Shown: in pieces, positions 44,801-58,600 of the stretch
Numbering within the stretch: the first letter of the stretch is position 1
How the letters are laid out: every line of letters starts with the position of its first letter
Assembly (NCBI GenBank): GCA_959347315.1
Contig: OY365806.1
Location: 50,768,068-50,832,067, forward strand
Reading direction: 5' to 3'
DNA: 64,000 nucleotides
Origin: Bimastos eiseni
Lineage: Eukaryota > Annelida > Clitellata > Crassiclitellata > Lumbricidae
The notes under the pieces: generated by a model
What the model was told of the DNA's origin: nothing
The model's database searches: none
What the model saw: only the letters and a program-made list of their open reading frames with translations
Translations under genes and position numbers: made by a program

Positions 44801-47800
44801 AGCTCTTCTTCGTCTATCCAATCTACACTCTTTTCATTGCTTCGTTTGCGATTATTATCATTAGTTCACGTTGCCAACGTGTAACGACTCTGTGGTCTAA
44901 TGTGTCCTACTTGTGTGTTACGGAATTGCTGCCTCACTTGCAAAACTCCAAAATTAACACCGAGCGTAAAAATAAACAATCCAAAAATTGAGAATACAAT
45001 AATCATTTTTAATGTTGTTGAATTGTGGTAACAATTATTGCCAATTTAGTGGAACTTGTTTAACTGAGCAAAGGTTTATAATGAAAAAAAAACGCATTTT
45101 GATGCTTGATGTGATGATGTGACGTCACGTTTCTTAGACCCCCATCTCCCTCTTCCCACGTTGTCACAAATGTGTGACCCCTACCGTAGACGCGTGACGT
45201 CATTTATGGGCCGCCCCTTAATTTAGAAATAGTGATTCCGTTAGTTTAGGGATACTCGACAATTATAATACAAATCGACTAAGCAGTTTTATATTTTTGT
45301 TGTTGATCGCCAACAGGTATGTGTCATGATAATTATTTGCACGAAAAATAATTAATTTCAATGGCTAATTATAATTACCTAGCACAGTCTTATTTCGTTG
45401 TGTCATTTGTAAATTGTATCATTCGGTACATTCGCACGCATATAAGCATATAAACGTACGAACGTAAAGTCACGCATACATGCGCGCCCTGCAGAGGCAT
45501 GAGTGTATACCCACGAGATTGTAGCAGCTGATGGCAACGATGACGTTGACGAAGATGAAGGCACCAGCCATGATAGCCAACACAAAAAAGATGGCTGCAA
45601 CGGAACGGATCCAGAGACCATGCGGCTGCAACGATTCAATCAGACTCCCATCAGTTTCCTCACTTCGTACATATACATGTATACTTGAACCATCTTTATT
45701 TACAGAATACAAACATAAAGAAAACTTATGCAAAAGAAAATATACACATAATGTAACAAACGAATTTTAAGTATAAAAATTAATAGAGTGTAGGGATCCC
45801 TGAAGGGATCGAATGATCCCACTAGCTAGGGGCTCCTACGTCCAGCTAATAGTGCTAACACATCAGAACAGGACGGACTTAGACAGAACAATGTGCAAAG
45901 TCATAGTTTTTAGAGATAAAATGACAATAACAGAAAACAGCAGGCTAAGCTTAGCCAGCAATGAAAACAATAAAAGGAAAAAATCAAAAAACTAGATGTT
46001 AGGGGAAAGTTAAATGCATGAAAGCGGGTAAGAGAAGTTAGGATACTAGTTAACGAGCTGGTAATTGGAGGTGTTTAAACCGAGGGTGTAGAGATTAGAT
46101 ATGATATGTATGCACACACCATTGGCCGACGTTGCTTCTGGAGCTCTGCAGGGCACACTACATTGGCGGTGCCCTAAAACTGATCTCAGGATGTCGTGGA
46201 TGGATGGCAGAGTGGCTGAACCGTAATATTTGTGCAACTCTTTCTGTCAAAAACTACTTATCATCACTACTGACATAGGCATATAGCTTTAAAAACTTGA
46301 AGCACAGAAATAGTTAAGAAATAATTGGAACATTGCGGTTGAAAACATGGAATGTTGCTTGAGCATCAAAGTATAGAATTATCTGGAAGTGGAACACATG
46401 AAATAACTTTTTATAAGGGTGCCTTAGGTCTACTCGCAAGAATGGCCGAGAACCACTCGATCAGTCATTTGAAAAAGAATCAGGAAATGCTAGGCAATGA
46501 CTGAGTTGGCCAGAGAAACTCGTAGGAAGACAATAAAAAAATGAGAGATGATGAATGGAATGATCAGAAAGACTACAAGAAATGAGAGATGATGAATGGA
46601 ATGATCAGCAAGACTTCAAGAAATGAGAGATGATGAATGGAATGATCAGAAAGACTAAAAGAAATTAGAGATGATGAATGGAATTATCAGAAAGACTACA
46701 AGAAATGAGAGATGATGAATGGAATGACAAGAAAAACTACAAGAAATTAGAGATGATGAATGGAATGATCAGAAAGGCTACAAGAAATGACAGATGATGA
46801 ATGGAATTATCAGAAAGACTAAAAGAAATGAGAGATGATGAATGGAATGAAAAGAAAGACTAAAAAATGAAATAAGATGAATGGAATGAGCAGACAACGC
46901 TGTTGCATGTCGTCGTTCAGCGGAAACTCGAATGGTTTTGTTTTGTGGAAAAAGACGTCCAATTATCGAATCTCGCCAGACGCAAGATATGAATGAAAGA
47001 CAACGAAAGCAAGATCGCTAGACATGCACAGCAATGGAAGAAGAAAACAACAATAATAATATACGCAGACTGATGATGATGAATTGATGATGGTCAGCCT
47101 AGTTTTGACGCACACGTGTGTAAATGAACAGACCCCTTGAAAACTCCGTCTACACTCTATAGTAACACGTAGCCTACACATTCCAACATCCAACCTGGAG
47201 CAAATCACCATTCCGTGCATAATATATGTTACAAGCAGTGTGTCAAACTAGGGATTTTGTAAAATGCCTACCTCTACACTAACCCTAGCCCTAACCCTGA
47301 TTCTAACCCTAACTCTAATCCTAACCGTAAGTAGCTGATTTTACATATTGCTTGAAATCTAAGAAATCAAGCATTTTACAAAATCCCTGTTTGACACATT
47401 TCCTGTTATATATATTTTTTTATATATGTATATATATATCTATATATATATATAAGGTGGGTATGCAAGCTTGTATGTGTGAGTGTGAGGAGCAAATGAA
47501 TGCGAAGAAGGAGAATATGAAAAAAGATTAATGCAAAGAAAAATAGAATGCAAAGAAGAATGCAAGGAAGAAGAATTTTTGCAATAGTTATTGTAATGGA
47601 ATGTAATAATATATTATTATTATTATTAAACGGACAATTTCTAGAGTTCCGCATACCGCAGCCATGCCGCTACAACGGCGCTTTGTAGCGTCACTCGATA
47701 TCAGAGGCGCTCACGACTCAAGACATTGGCCTACATGTAGCTAAACGGAAAACAGGAAAGCCTTCAGGCGTCTCCAGAAGGCAGCAGAGGGAATAGAGTG

Positions 47801-50419
47801 CAGCTCCTCCCGAAGAGAAGGGGCAAACTGTTCCAGTCGGTTGGACCCACGTAATCGAATGCAAAGAAGATTGCGGAAAAGGTATGAAGAAGAATGAGAA
47901 GAAGAAGAAGAAAAGAGGAGAAGTAGAAGAAGAAGGAGGAGGAGAAGGAAGAGGAGGAGGAGACGAAAGGAAGCAGCTGAAGAGAAGTAAGAGGAAGAGG
48001 AAGAACTGTGTGTTTTTAAGCATGTGTGTAGGCCTATGCAATGCGAAATCTGAGTCGCTCAGCCGAAAAGCGTTAATTAGGCCTAATTAAATTTGACGCT
48101 TGTGTCGAAGGCGAGCTCAATTACTGTGGAGTCTATGAATTTGATAGGATGCCGCTTTACAATTATGACCAACATGGTGGCGGCATTCTTTAATTCAATG
48201 GTTGACGTATTATAGACCTCATCGTTGTTTGAAGGCTGCATTCACTACACTCACCTCAAACACCCACCTCAATGTATATATATATATAATATATATAATT
48301 TATATATATTCGCTTACGTTATATACATATAGACTTACAGTCTTACGCCAAGATTTAGCGTATTGTACACACATCTATCGGAAAATATGAAAATTAGGCT
48401 GATAGCAAGACTTAATTCTGTACCTCAAAACTTTTGTATTGGATGACGAGACCGTCCTGAGTCGTCAGAATGAAAAGACTGAAAAACGCTGTAAGTAACA
48501 AATTATTTAAAGCAGCCCTAAGTTATAGTGAAACGTTGAAGTAGCATCGTTTTGCACCATATTATGTCATCGCATTTCGATCGGTAGCGCGTTTGGTCTA
48601 TAATTCAATGCTTTAGGATTGGAACCCGCTTATATAGCCTATAGAGTAATCCTGTAACCGCCATGGAAAATTGCTGCTCACACTTATAAATCTTGCGACG
48701 TCTCTGTGCAGATAAGCCTATACTGAATGACCTTATAGGCCTGTATAATTTCCAATGTATATGATGGAGTGAGTATGTTAATGCGCATGTGCTTGACTGC
48801 AGCAGGTGTAGCGCGAAAGAATATTGCTGATGTGGCAGTTTCGAATTAGTTCCATAAAGATGTGTTAAGAGAATTTGTAGAGAGTCATAAACAGTTGAAG
48901 TGTACGTACCGTTGAACAGGCCAACGGTGTTTAGGCCTAATCACTGATCAAGCAGCACAGTATGTGTACGCGTAGGAATCCGAAAAATTGTTACATGTTT
49001 TATACAAACTAGTTGACAACTTAAAGTCTGAAACTATTTTCAGACTATCATTTGAATGGATTCAGCAATAACAGGCCCCATAAAATAATTTTGCGCAGTT
49101 TCCCATAATATAAAATGCGACTCTGGCTCTGAAGATAAGCTGGTAGCTGGTTGCGGTTCCAGAAGACGATATACGAAGATCGTAGGCAGTGGGTGACAAA
49201 ATATATTCAATGTAAGTAAAAGTAGCAAGTAATTATAATGCACAGCTCTGTTAGAATAAAAATTACCATGGCATCTGTTGCTAATAATAATAATAAAAAT
49301 TTAAAATAATAACCATAATAATAATAATAATTTAACATAATAATAATTTAAAGTAATAATGGTAAATAATAATAATAATAATAAAATAATAATAGTTTTT
49401 TTTATAATAATAATAATAATAGGCATGCATCCTACCAACAGACTATGCTGAGATACCGTACGCACTTGTGAGTTCAGCGCTAAACGCGTGGAAGACCCTG
49501 ACAGATGCAGAACCACCAACAGAAGCCGTGAGTCATCGCCAGAAAGAACGGGACCACCGATTCACAGACCAGGCATGGAAAGGTTTGCTGGAGTCCAATA
49601 ACAATCCATGTGACCGTGCTCGCCTGCTGGCCTCACGAGCATATTCTGGATACTGGATGCTAGCTCCCTCTGTGACTGCCCTAGGCCTGCGACTCTCAAA
49701 CGAGGACGTACGACTGGCAGCAGGGCTGAGGCTAGGAACGAGGCTCTGCGAACCACATTTGTGTCACCATTGTCGAGAGAGCGTCGACGCAAAAGAACTC
49801 CATGGTCTGATCTGTAGAAGGGGCAGAGGAAAACATCAACGACGTAGTCTGTTGAACGACGTCGTCTGGAGAGCTCTTGGCAGAGCGAAGATTCCAGCGC
49901 AAAAAGAACCTCTCGGCTTGCTAAGAGAAGATGGAAAGGCTCCAGAAAGTGTCACACTCATCCCTTGGACACGTGGCCGGTGTCTGGCTGGGGTGTGACT
50001 GTACCCGACACCTAGGCCAAATCTCATCTAATTGATACTTCAGTCGGAGCTAGAGAAGCCGCCGAACGTGCAGCTGCGTCCAAGAGGGTCAAATGTGCTA
50101 CAATCACTAACACCCACGATTTCGTAGCCCTCGCCTTGGAATCCGGAGCTTGGAGCAGCGAAGGACTGCATTTCATATCAGAGTTAGGAAGTCGAATGAG
50201 TGATACAACCCACGATCCAAGGGAGACGTCATGTCTTTTCCAGAGAATCTCTGTAGTTCTTCAACGTGGGAACGCCACCTGCTTCTTCGGGACATTGCCA
50301 CCCTTCACTTAGCTCGCCGACATGGGCGATAACAGCACCTGTGAAACCTAGACAGTCGGCAGAAATACTACCTATAATAATAATAACTATAATAATAGTA
50401 GTAGTAGTAGTAGTAGGTG

Positions 50420-50464
<45 letters not shown>

Positions 50465-53400
50465 GCCCAGGGCTTACGGTGTGCCTGGACGGTCATGGAC
50501 GGCGTCCAGGCACTTATTTTCAAGGCTGGACGCCGTCCTGCCACTTATTTGGCCAGCAGAGCCTGGACGCCGTCCATGAGCGTCCATGCAACAGTGCAAT
50601 TCCTCTATATGCGTACGTTATTATCAACAGGAAAAATAGGAGAAAAAATTTCGCGCTTCGCGCATTTACAAACTGTTTTTACAGCTTTCTAAACGATGCC
50701 GACGCCACTGGTCCCTTGTCGACAATTTCACAAAGGAAAGCAATTCTCTGTAGGCCTACGCTTTAAATTGCGACAAATATTTCACCAACAAATAATTGAC
50801 GACTAAATAATGATTGATGGACAAAAAACCTAACGAATGATACAAAATTATATTTTTCGCCCATTGTATCTGGTTAAATAAAAGTCGGATTGATAGTAAT
50901 AATGTCTGCAAGTCCAGTTTCTGGTTCAACAAGAACTATTTTTGTCAACTCATCTTTTATTTAGGCAAATATTTTTTTCAATGATCCAACTTTTGTTTCA
51001 GTAGGCATTATGTTCATCTAAATAGCATCTGTTTTGGAAGAATTTCGTTCACCCATCCATCTTCTATTCCAGTATCGTTAATATCACCAATCCAACTTCT
51101 ATTTTAACGAACACAGTGGACCACAGTGCACGAACCAGTTGTCGTCGATTTGATATGTTGGTGCTCTGCCTTTGCAATCTCTAGTTCTTAATTTTTGACA
51201 CTAGAGGCCGTCCATAAATGACGTCACGCGCCTAAGGGAGAGATCACAAATTTGTGACGATGTGTGACAAGGGGAGAGGGGTCGACAAAATGTGACGTCA
51301 CATCATCACATCAAAATACGTAATTTTATTAAAAACTTACACTCATTTAACCAAGTTCCACTTAATTAGCAGTAGTTGTTACCACAATTAAACAACACTA
51401 ATTATGATTATGATAGTCTTTCATCCTGAGGAATGTATAAGATTGTAATCATTATAGGCTACTTAATTTCTCCATTTTTCTTCGTTCTACTATTATAATT
51501 TGAAATATATTATAGTTACAATCAAATTTTTTGATAAGTATAAGAAAATTTGCATTACATTCTGACCATCTTGTTTGATTTTTTCTGGGGGTCAGGGCCT
51601 TGTGACGTGACGTCATATTTGAGGGGGTCGTGGCATTTGTGACGACGTGTAACGAAGGGGGCAGAGGTCAAAAATCTTCCAAAAATTGCGTGACGTTATT
51701 AATAATTTATGGACGGCTCCCCTAGCGTCCAGACACTTCTGATTTTACACTTTAAGCACTGAGTAGACCTACTGTGAGGTTTGATTGTACTGGGTCGGCG
51801 CTCTTTCCGCTCTACTGAGCGAGGCATGCTCATTGTCCCAGTTGCCCGTACAATTACTAAACAGAATCGCGTTCAAGATTATCCTGCATCATGTCGAGAC
51901 CTGGCATAGTGGAATGGTTTTCTGTGACGCCGTTAAAGAAATCACGAAATCAGACAAACGGACTTGAGGGAAAGACGGGGTCTACGAGAGGAAGAAAAAT
52001 CTTGCACAGACGGTGTCCAGCAGGTCCGAAGACGGAGACATAAAGGAGGCCCTTCGTTTACTGTGCTTTGATGATGTTCCTGTAGATGATTCACCTAGTG
52101 TATTGGAAAAACTGCAAAAGAAGCACCCAAAGGCTTACAGATACAGAAAAACACTACCATGCCCTCAGGAAAACAGGTTTGACGCCAGACAGGTTGCTGA
52201 AAAGATGGTCTACAGTGTTATTGCATCTTTTCCAGCAGCATCTAGCGGAGGACCAGATGGCTTCTCACCCCAGCATATAAAAATCTGTTGACCAACACAA
52301 TAGACACGGATTTCGTGGGAGCTGTTACTGGCCTCGTCAATCTACTATTGAGAGATGGATTACCGAAACACATCACGGAGATTGTATATGGCGGCAGATT
52401 AATAATACTCGGGAAAAAGGATGGTGGGATTAGACAAATAACAGTCGGATACAAGTGGCGTCGCCTGGCCGCTAAGTGTGTGTGCCATGTTGTAACACCA
52501 TTATCACCGCTTCAAATCGGCGTGGGAGTATCGGGTGGAGCCTAGGCTGCCGTCCACGCAACCAGATCATACTTGCAGTCTATGCCTGAAAACCATATCA
52601 TAGTCAAACTGGACTTCTCGAATGCCTTCAATTCTCTCAGAAGAGACTCCATGTTAGAGGCAATTGCTGAAAATGCTCCAGAAATATACAGGTACGTTTT
52701 TGACAACTATGCATACGCCCCACAGCTGCAGACCCGAAAGCACACGATTCTTTGTGAGGTAGGCACGCAACACGGCGACCACTGGACTTTTGCCTGGCGA
52801 TACATCCAATTCTTAAGAGTCTAACAACTCCCTTAAATATTGGCTATATGGACGATCTTATTCTCGCAGTACCGATTGATAAAGTTGAATACGACATAAG
52901 TCTGATAGAGAAGCTCGCGCACATGTCTGGTCTAAGCTGAATCGAGCGAAATGCGAAGCAGCTGGTAGGAGTTTCGATGAAGTCAACAGAAATCATACCT
53001 TCACGGAGTTTGAAAAGGTCGCCATTGAGAATCTGATATTGCTAGGAGCACCGCTTTTTGCCAGAAATGGCTGTTGAAAAGTCCATTCAGAAGAAGATTA
53101 GTCTACAGGTCTGGTGAAAGTCATCAACTTGAGATGCTACACCCACACGATTCTTTCACCCTGTTACGGAGCAGCCAAAGCTGATAATTTATGCACATTG
53201 AGAACGTCAGCCTGCTTCTTATACGAAAGACTCATACATGACTTCGACGAAGTCTTGAGAACAGGACTGTGTAGCCTTCTTAATACACATGAACGATGAT
53301 CAGTGGGTCCAGGCAACACTACCCGTTAGAAACGGTGGTCTGGGCACTCATAGTGCCGATATGCTGGCAACTTCTGCCTTTCAGGCATCAGCCGCTGCAC

Positions 53401-53845
53401 GCAAAGCCTTCAAGACCGACTGCTACACGATGTCGCTGTATCAGTCACAGATCCACTGATAGAAGAGGCCTCTAGTTCATGGATGTCAAGATCGAACACA
53501 CCACCTCCAACCGAACAGAAGATTCGCGTACAAAGAGAATGCGAAAGTGCTTTTCAAGGTCTATCTAAAGAACCACCGATCCTACTAATAAAGCCCGATT
53601 ATTAGCCGTGCGATCGCCACACTCAGGAGACTGGCATAACCGGAGCTAATTAAGAATGTCGGGAGAGGTGCTAAGGATAGCAGCCGGAATCCGGTTGGGT
53701 ACTGCGATATGTACACAAATGTAAATGTGGCGCCATAGTAGAGCCCAATGGCCATCATGGATTCTCTTGTATCAATGGAGCAGGAAGGCAGCATCGACAT
53801 GCCATGATTAACCATGTGATCTGGAGAGCTTTCATCAAAGCCGTA

Positions 53846-53889
<44 letters not shown>

Positions 53890-54634
53890 CCCGGCCATCA
53901 AAGGGCCCAATGGCCTCTCCAGATCGGACGGCAAAAGACCTGATGGAGTGAGTCACCATCATACTCCGGTCACGAGGTCGTCGTCTGACGATACCTGATA
54001 CCTTTGCAGCTTCTTATGTACATTTGACATCGCAAGACGCTGGCGCCACCGCGGAAAAGGCTGCCCATAACAAGCAATGCAGATATGCAGCAATCTCCGA
54101 GTCGCACCATTTTGTCCCTGTCGCAGCCGAAACCGCGGGATCCTGGCATGCGGAGTCACTGGAGTTTATTGGTGAACTGAGGAGCAGGATCTCGGCAGCA
54201 ACAGGTGACCAGCGTGAGATCAGCCATCTACTTCAGCGGCTCTCCGTCGCCCTCCAAGTTGGAAATTCCATAGCCACACATCAGATCGGAACAATGGGGA
54301 AACTGGGGACTGAATGACACTAACGCATAATATTAATAATAATAATTTAAAATAATAACCGTAATAATAATTAAAATAATAATAATAATTAATAATAATA
54401 CTTAATAATAATAATAATAATATAAAAATAATAATAATTGGACTTAGGCCGTCATCTGACTAAGGCGACAGAAGAAACGAAGGAAACAATCTTCCTATTC
54501 CAGAGACTATCAGTTATTATATAACGATTTGATGCCGTCGCTTACGCTGGTTCCTTCGCTGACCGAGTAAAAGTAGCAAGTAATTATAATGCACAACTCT
54601 GTCCGAATAAAAAAAATACCATGGCATCAGTGTC

Positions 54635-54686
<52 letters not shown>

Positions 54687-55449
54687 TTAATAATAATAAT
54701 TATTATTATTATAATAATAATAATAGTAATTACCTAATTTGTTGAATCCCGACGGATGATATGTACCTCGGGGGAAAAACATTATGATAATCAAGAAAAT
54801 TCCTAGTTTTTACATCTGATGACTCATTTGCACCTTTGGTAAAACAATGGTGATAAAAACTTATTAATAAAAAATACTAACTACTGTTATAGGTGTTATG
54901 ATCGTCTTAATATGCTTCCTATGTAACCGTTATCCTACGAATAAAAGAGACAGAAAAGTTCTGACCGGCCGCTAAGTCGCCATAGTATTTTGGCACAGCT
55001 TCATGCAGTAGGTTTTCGGCAGCAATAGCCAGAATCAGAAGAAAGAGTATCATCAGCAGAGCGATGTTGATCATATCTAGCATGAAACATGAAATCGATT
55101 ACAATAGGTACAGCAGCAAACACCTAAATATTGATAATGATATATAAAATCAGGCCATAATATGGTTTATATACTGTTTCCACTAGGCTAAGATATTTTT
55201 GTAGCCGATAGGCTTGATTTTGCCTAAGTATCATACAAAATAGAATCTAACTATATCGAACAAAATGGTTTGAATTTAGAAACGTTTGACAAGTCTTGAC
55301 AATACAAATTTACGTCAGCAAATATTTTTGCAATGAATCGTCTCACTGACAATCTCACTACTCTTAAGACTGTTCTGCTCGGCCGGGATTGAGCTAGGAG
55401 CGCTTCTGAATAAGCAAACTTGAAGAAGCGCTATATGAATTTGCTGTAA

Positions 55450-55487
<38 letters not shown>

Positions 55488-55602
55488 CTACTCCTAATAC
55501 TACTACTACTACTACTACTACTAATAATAATAATAATTTAGAACGGTAGCTGCTTAAACCAATGATCTCTTGACTTAAAGATATAATAATAATAATAATA
55601 TC

Positions 55603-55634
<32 letters not shown>

Positions 55635-58600
55635 TAATAATAACAATAATAATTAGAAATATTATCATTATTATTGTTATTATGTGAAAATTAATGGCGA
55701 TGTCGTCCGAAGTAACGTTGCTCGTTGGACTCCCGAGCAGCGAAAGTTCCCTTGAAAGCAACTGCGTTGTAGCGTTGAATAGTCATCGAGATGCGCTGGT
55801 AGAGGAAAGCTTTTTTATTATTAATATAATATAATAATAATAATAATAATAGTAATAATGATAATAATAGTAATAATAATATTAATAATACGGCTGAGCG
55901 CATTCAAGCTCACATCCGAATACTCCATTGTAACGAAACCTCATCTTCTAATAACTATGGCATAGCATCCTATCGGCGTCTTGCTTCATACACTGGATAC
56001 GGGCCTGCTTCTGTTCGATGCGGAATCGTTAACTTCGGCGATCGTGAAAGACTAAACACTGAGATCAAAAATCTTATGGAGCAGGGTATTTTGCCTAGCT
56101 ATTTCTTTACATTCGAAGATGTGTGTTAAGGTCAGAGTTGCGATACGGCCGATACTCTTTACGGCCACATTCTCATAGGAGTCATAACCGGAAAAATTCC
56201 GCCTCTGATCAATTGGTCATTCGACTTTTCCTAAGTATGGTAGGCTTACGTAGCTGTTATTGAAATAATTCATGGACGAGCTTACGTTTCAATGACTTTT
56301 TCATATAGCCTATGTTTTCAAATTCTTCCATTTCCTGCTCACAACACAAAAGGCTATTTGAACTTACAAAGACCTTTATTTAATAGCTGTATTTGAAGAT
56401 GTTAAAAGCAATGGCACACAAACAAATACAAAGCTTATAATTTTTGTCAAACATGTATTAGACCTACTTACACAGCGCATCAACTATCATCACTGCACTT
56501 CAGTGAAGAAGACAAGCATATGATAATTTCCGTTCGGTACAAGAACAAAATGCAATATCGAATATTAATGGTATTCAATGATGCGCGTCAAATCCACCCA
56601 AAAACCACGTGCCATACCTTGCGTCCTTACCACAAATTATTGTCTAGAAATTATCATACTCCATACCTTGAAGTGTGGGATGAAATTAATATCAATATAT
56701 ACCAGGAAATCATTCCGTACGGACCGTACCTGGGAGTGAGATCAAAATCGCATCAATTATCGTCGTCAATCCCTTTAAGATTCCAAGTCTGCGTGCATAA
56801 CATAAAATAAAAGCAGCCGTAAATCGTAGAACTGGCATGTGGACCTACAGTTAATTAGCCAGTGGCCCAGGAAGTGTTTTAAAGTTGCGTGAGCCAAACT
56901 CAGTCAGAAATACAGACCTAAGTTCGAAGCTTCTGCAACACAGCTGATGGATGTCGGTTAAATAATCGATACAAGCGCATAAAGCGGCGACCGCGTGCGA
57001 CTCTATTATCGTCCAGTCACTGACCGCGTGCGCCTACATGGCCCTTAAATATTCATCGGCGGATCTGCACGCGCTTCGGAGCTCGGCTGGGCCAATGCCC
57101 CGTCGAACCCGAAAGATCTTATTCAAGCATAAAATATGGAGACCGAAACGTCTCGTGCTCGATGCTGAAACCTCCATCACCGGTCCAGCATCCCCTTCGC
57201 GTTGGTATCCCAAATGTCCGCTCGCTAAGGAACAAATCCTCCTCAGTCCAGGAACTAATTTCTTCTTCAAAATTCGACGTCTTCGACGCTGTTGAAACCA
57301 GCAACTGCATGAAGCAGCATGAAGCCAGCAACTCTCCTTCTGTCATTCTGTCAACAATTGACGGGTACCCCCTGACGGATATGCATATTCCACCATAAAA
57401 CTGTGCGCTCTAACAAGCACGAACTTGGTACCTTCAATCCTACCACCTTCGAACACCTCTCCATTGTTGTTACTTCTGGGTGCCAACGGCTACTTTTCGT
57501 TGGTGTCTATCGCGCCAGCTCTCAGAGAACATCGCCTAAGCGAATTTTCTGAGTTCTTATTCCACCTCTCTGTACTCTCCTACCCTGTCTAGCTACTTGG
57601 CGACCTTAACATACACGTGAACATTACCGATCTTTCTGACACTGCAGCTATCACTCATCTTCTTGACTCCATCTCTTTGTACAGCATATATCTGTGCCCA
57701 CTCATACCAGAGGACACACTCTTGATGTAATAATCACACCTACAGATGCTCTTATCCAAAACCTTTCCATCTCCAACCCTTACCTCTCGGATCACTCTCT
57801 GATCAGTGTCTGCATCGATCGACAATCTGTGTCATCGACCCGTGATTCTGTGAAGCGTCGATGCTTCATAAACTTCAACCTGGATGCATTCACTCAGGAC
57901 CTTCTTGCCACTCAACTCTTCCGAATGGATCTGCATCTCAAACTCCGCATGGTCCTGACCAAGTCTTCCTACTCTACGATTCCACACTGCAAGACCTACT
58001 GGATCGTCACGCTCCTCTAAGCACCATCAACATACCGCCAAGAGCAGGATATCCGTGGTTTGACGGTGAATGCTCTAAGTCAAAGATGGAAACCAGGAGA
58101 CTCGAAAGACTGTATCATCGTTTGAGAACGGCCGAAACTCGAGAATCCTGGATTAAATATCAAATCAGCCAACGACACCTCTTCCGGGAAAAGCGTGCCG
58201 AATTCATACGTAGACTTCTTGGTGATGCGCAGGGGGGAAGAAACACCTGGAACATCCTGAATTCTCTTCTCCACCCATCTGCTCCAGACTGCTAAGCCGG
58301 CACATCAGATGAGATTTCAAATTTTTTCCTAGATAAAGTAAACTGTGTTAGAGATAGCACAGTAAAGTCTCCTCCTCCTGAAATACCTATACTTACTGCC
58401 TTCTCACTGTCAACCTTTGACCCTGTCACTTCTGACTACATTGCTGACCTACTGACTAAATCCACATCCAAACACTGTGAACTTGACCCTGTTCTTACAT
58501 CGCTTCTAAAATCTCAACCTCATCTCTTTGCCATCATAATTGCATTCCTAATCAACCTTTCCCTTTCTACTGGCTTGCTTCCTAACTCTCAGAAGAGTGC

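Noticed and set aside
53585..53962. 125-codon minus-strand ORF with Ile run
   Set aside because: Antisense shadow of LINE copy A and its AAT tract.
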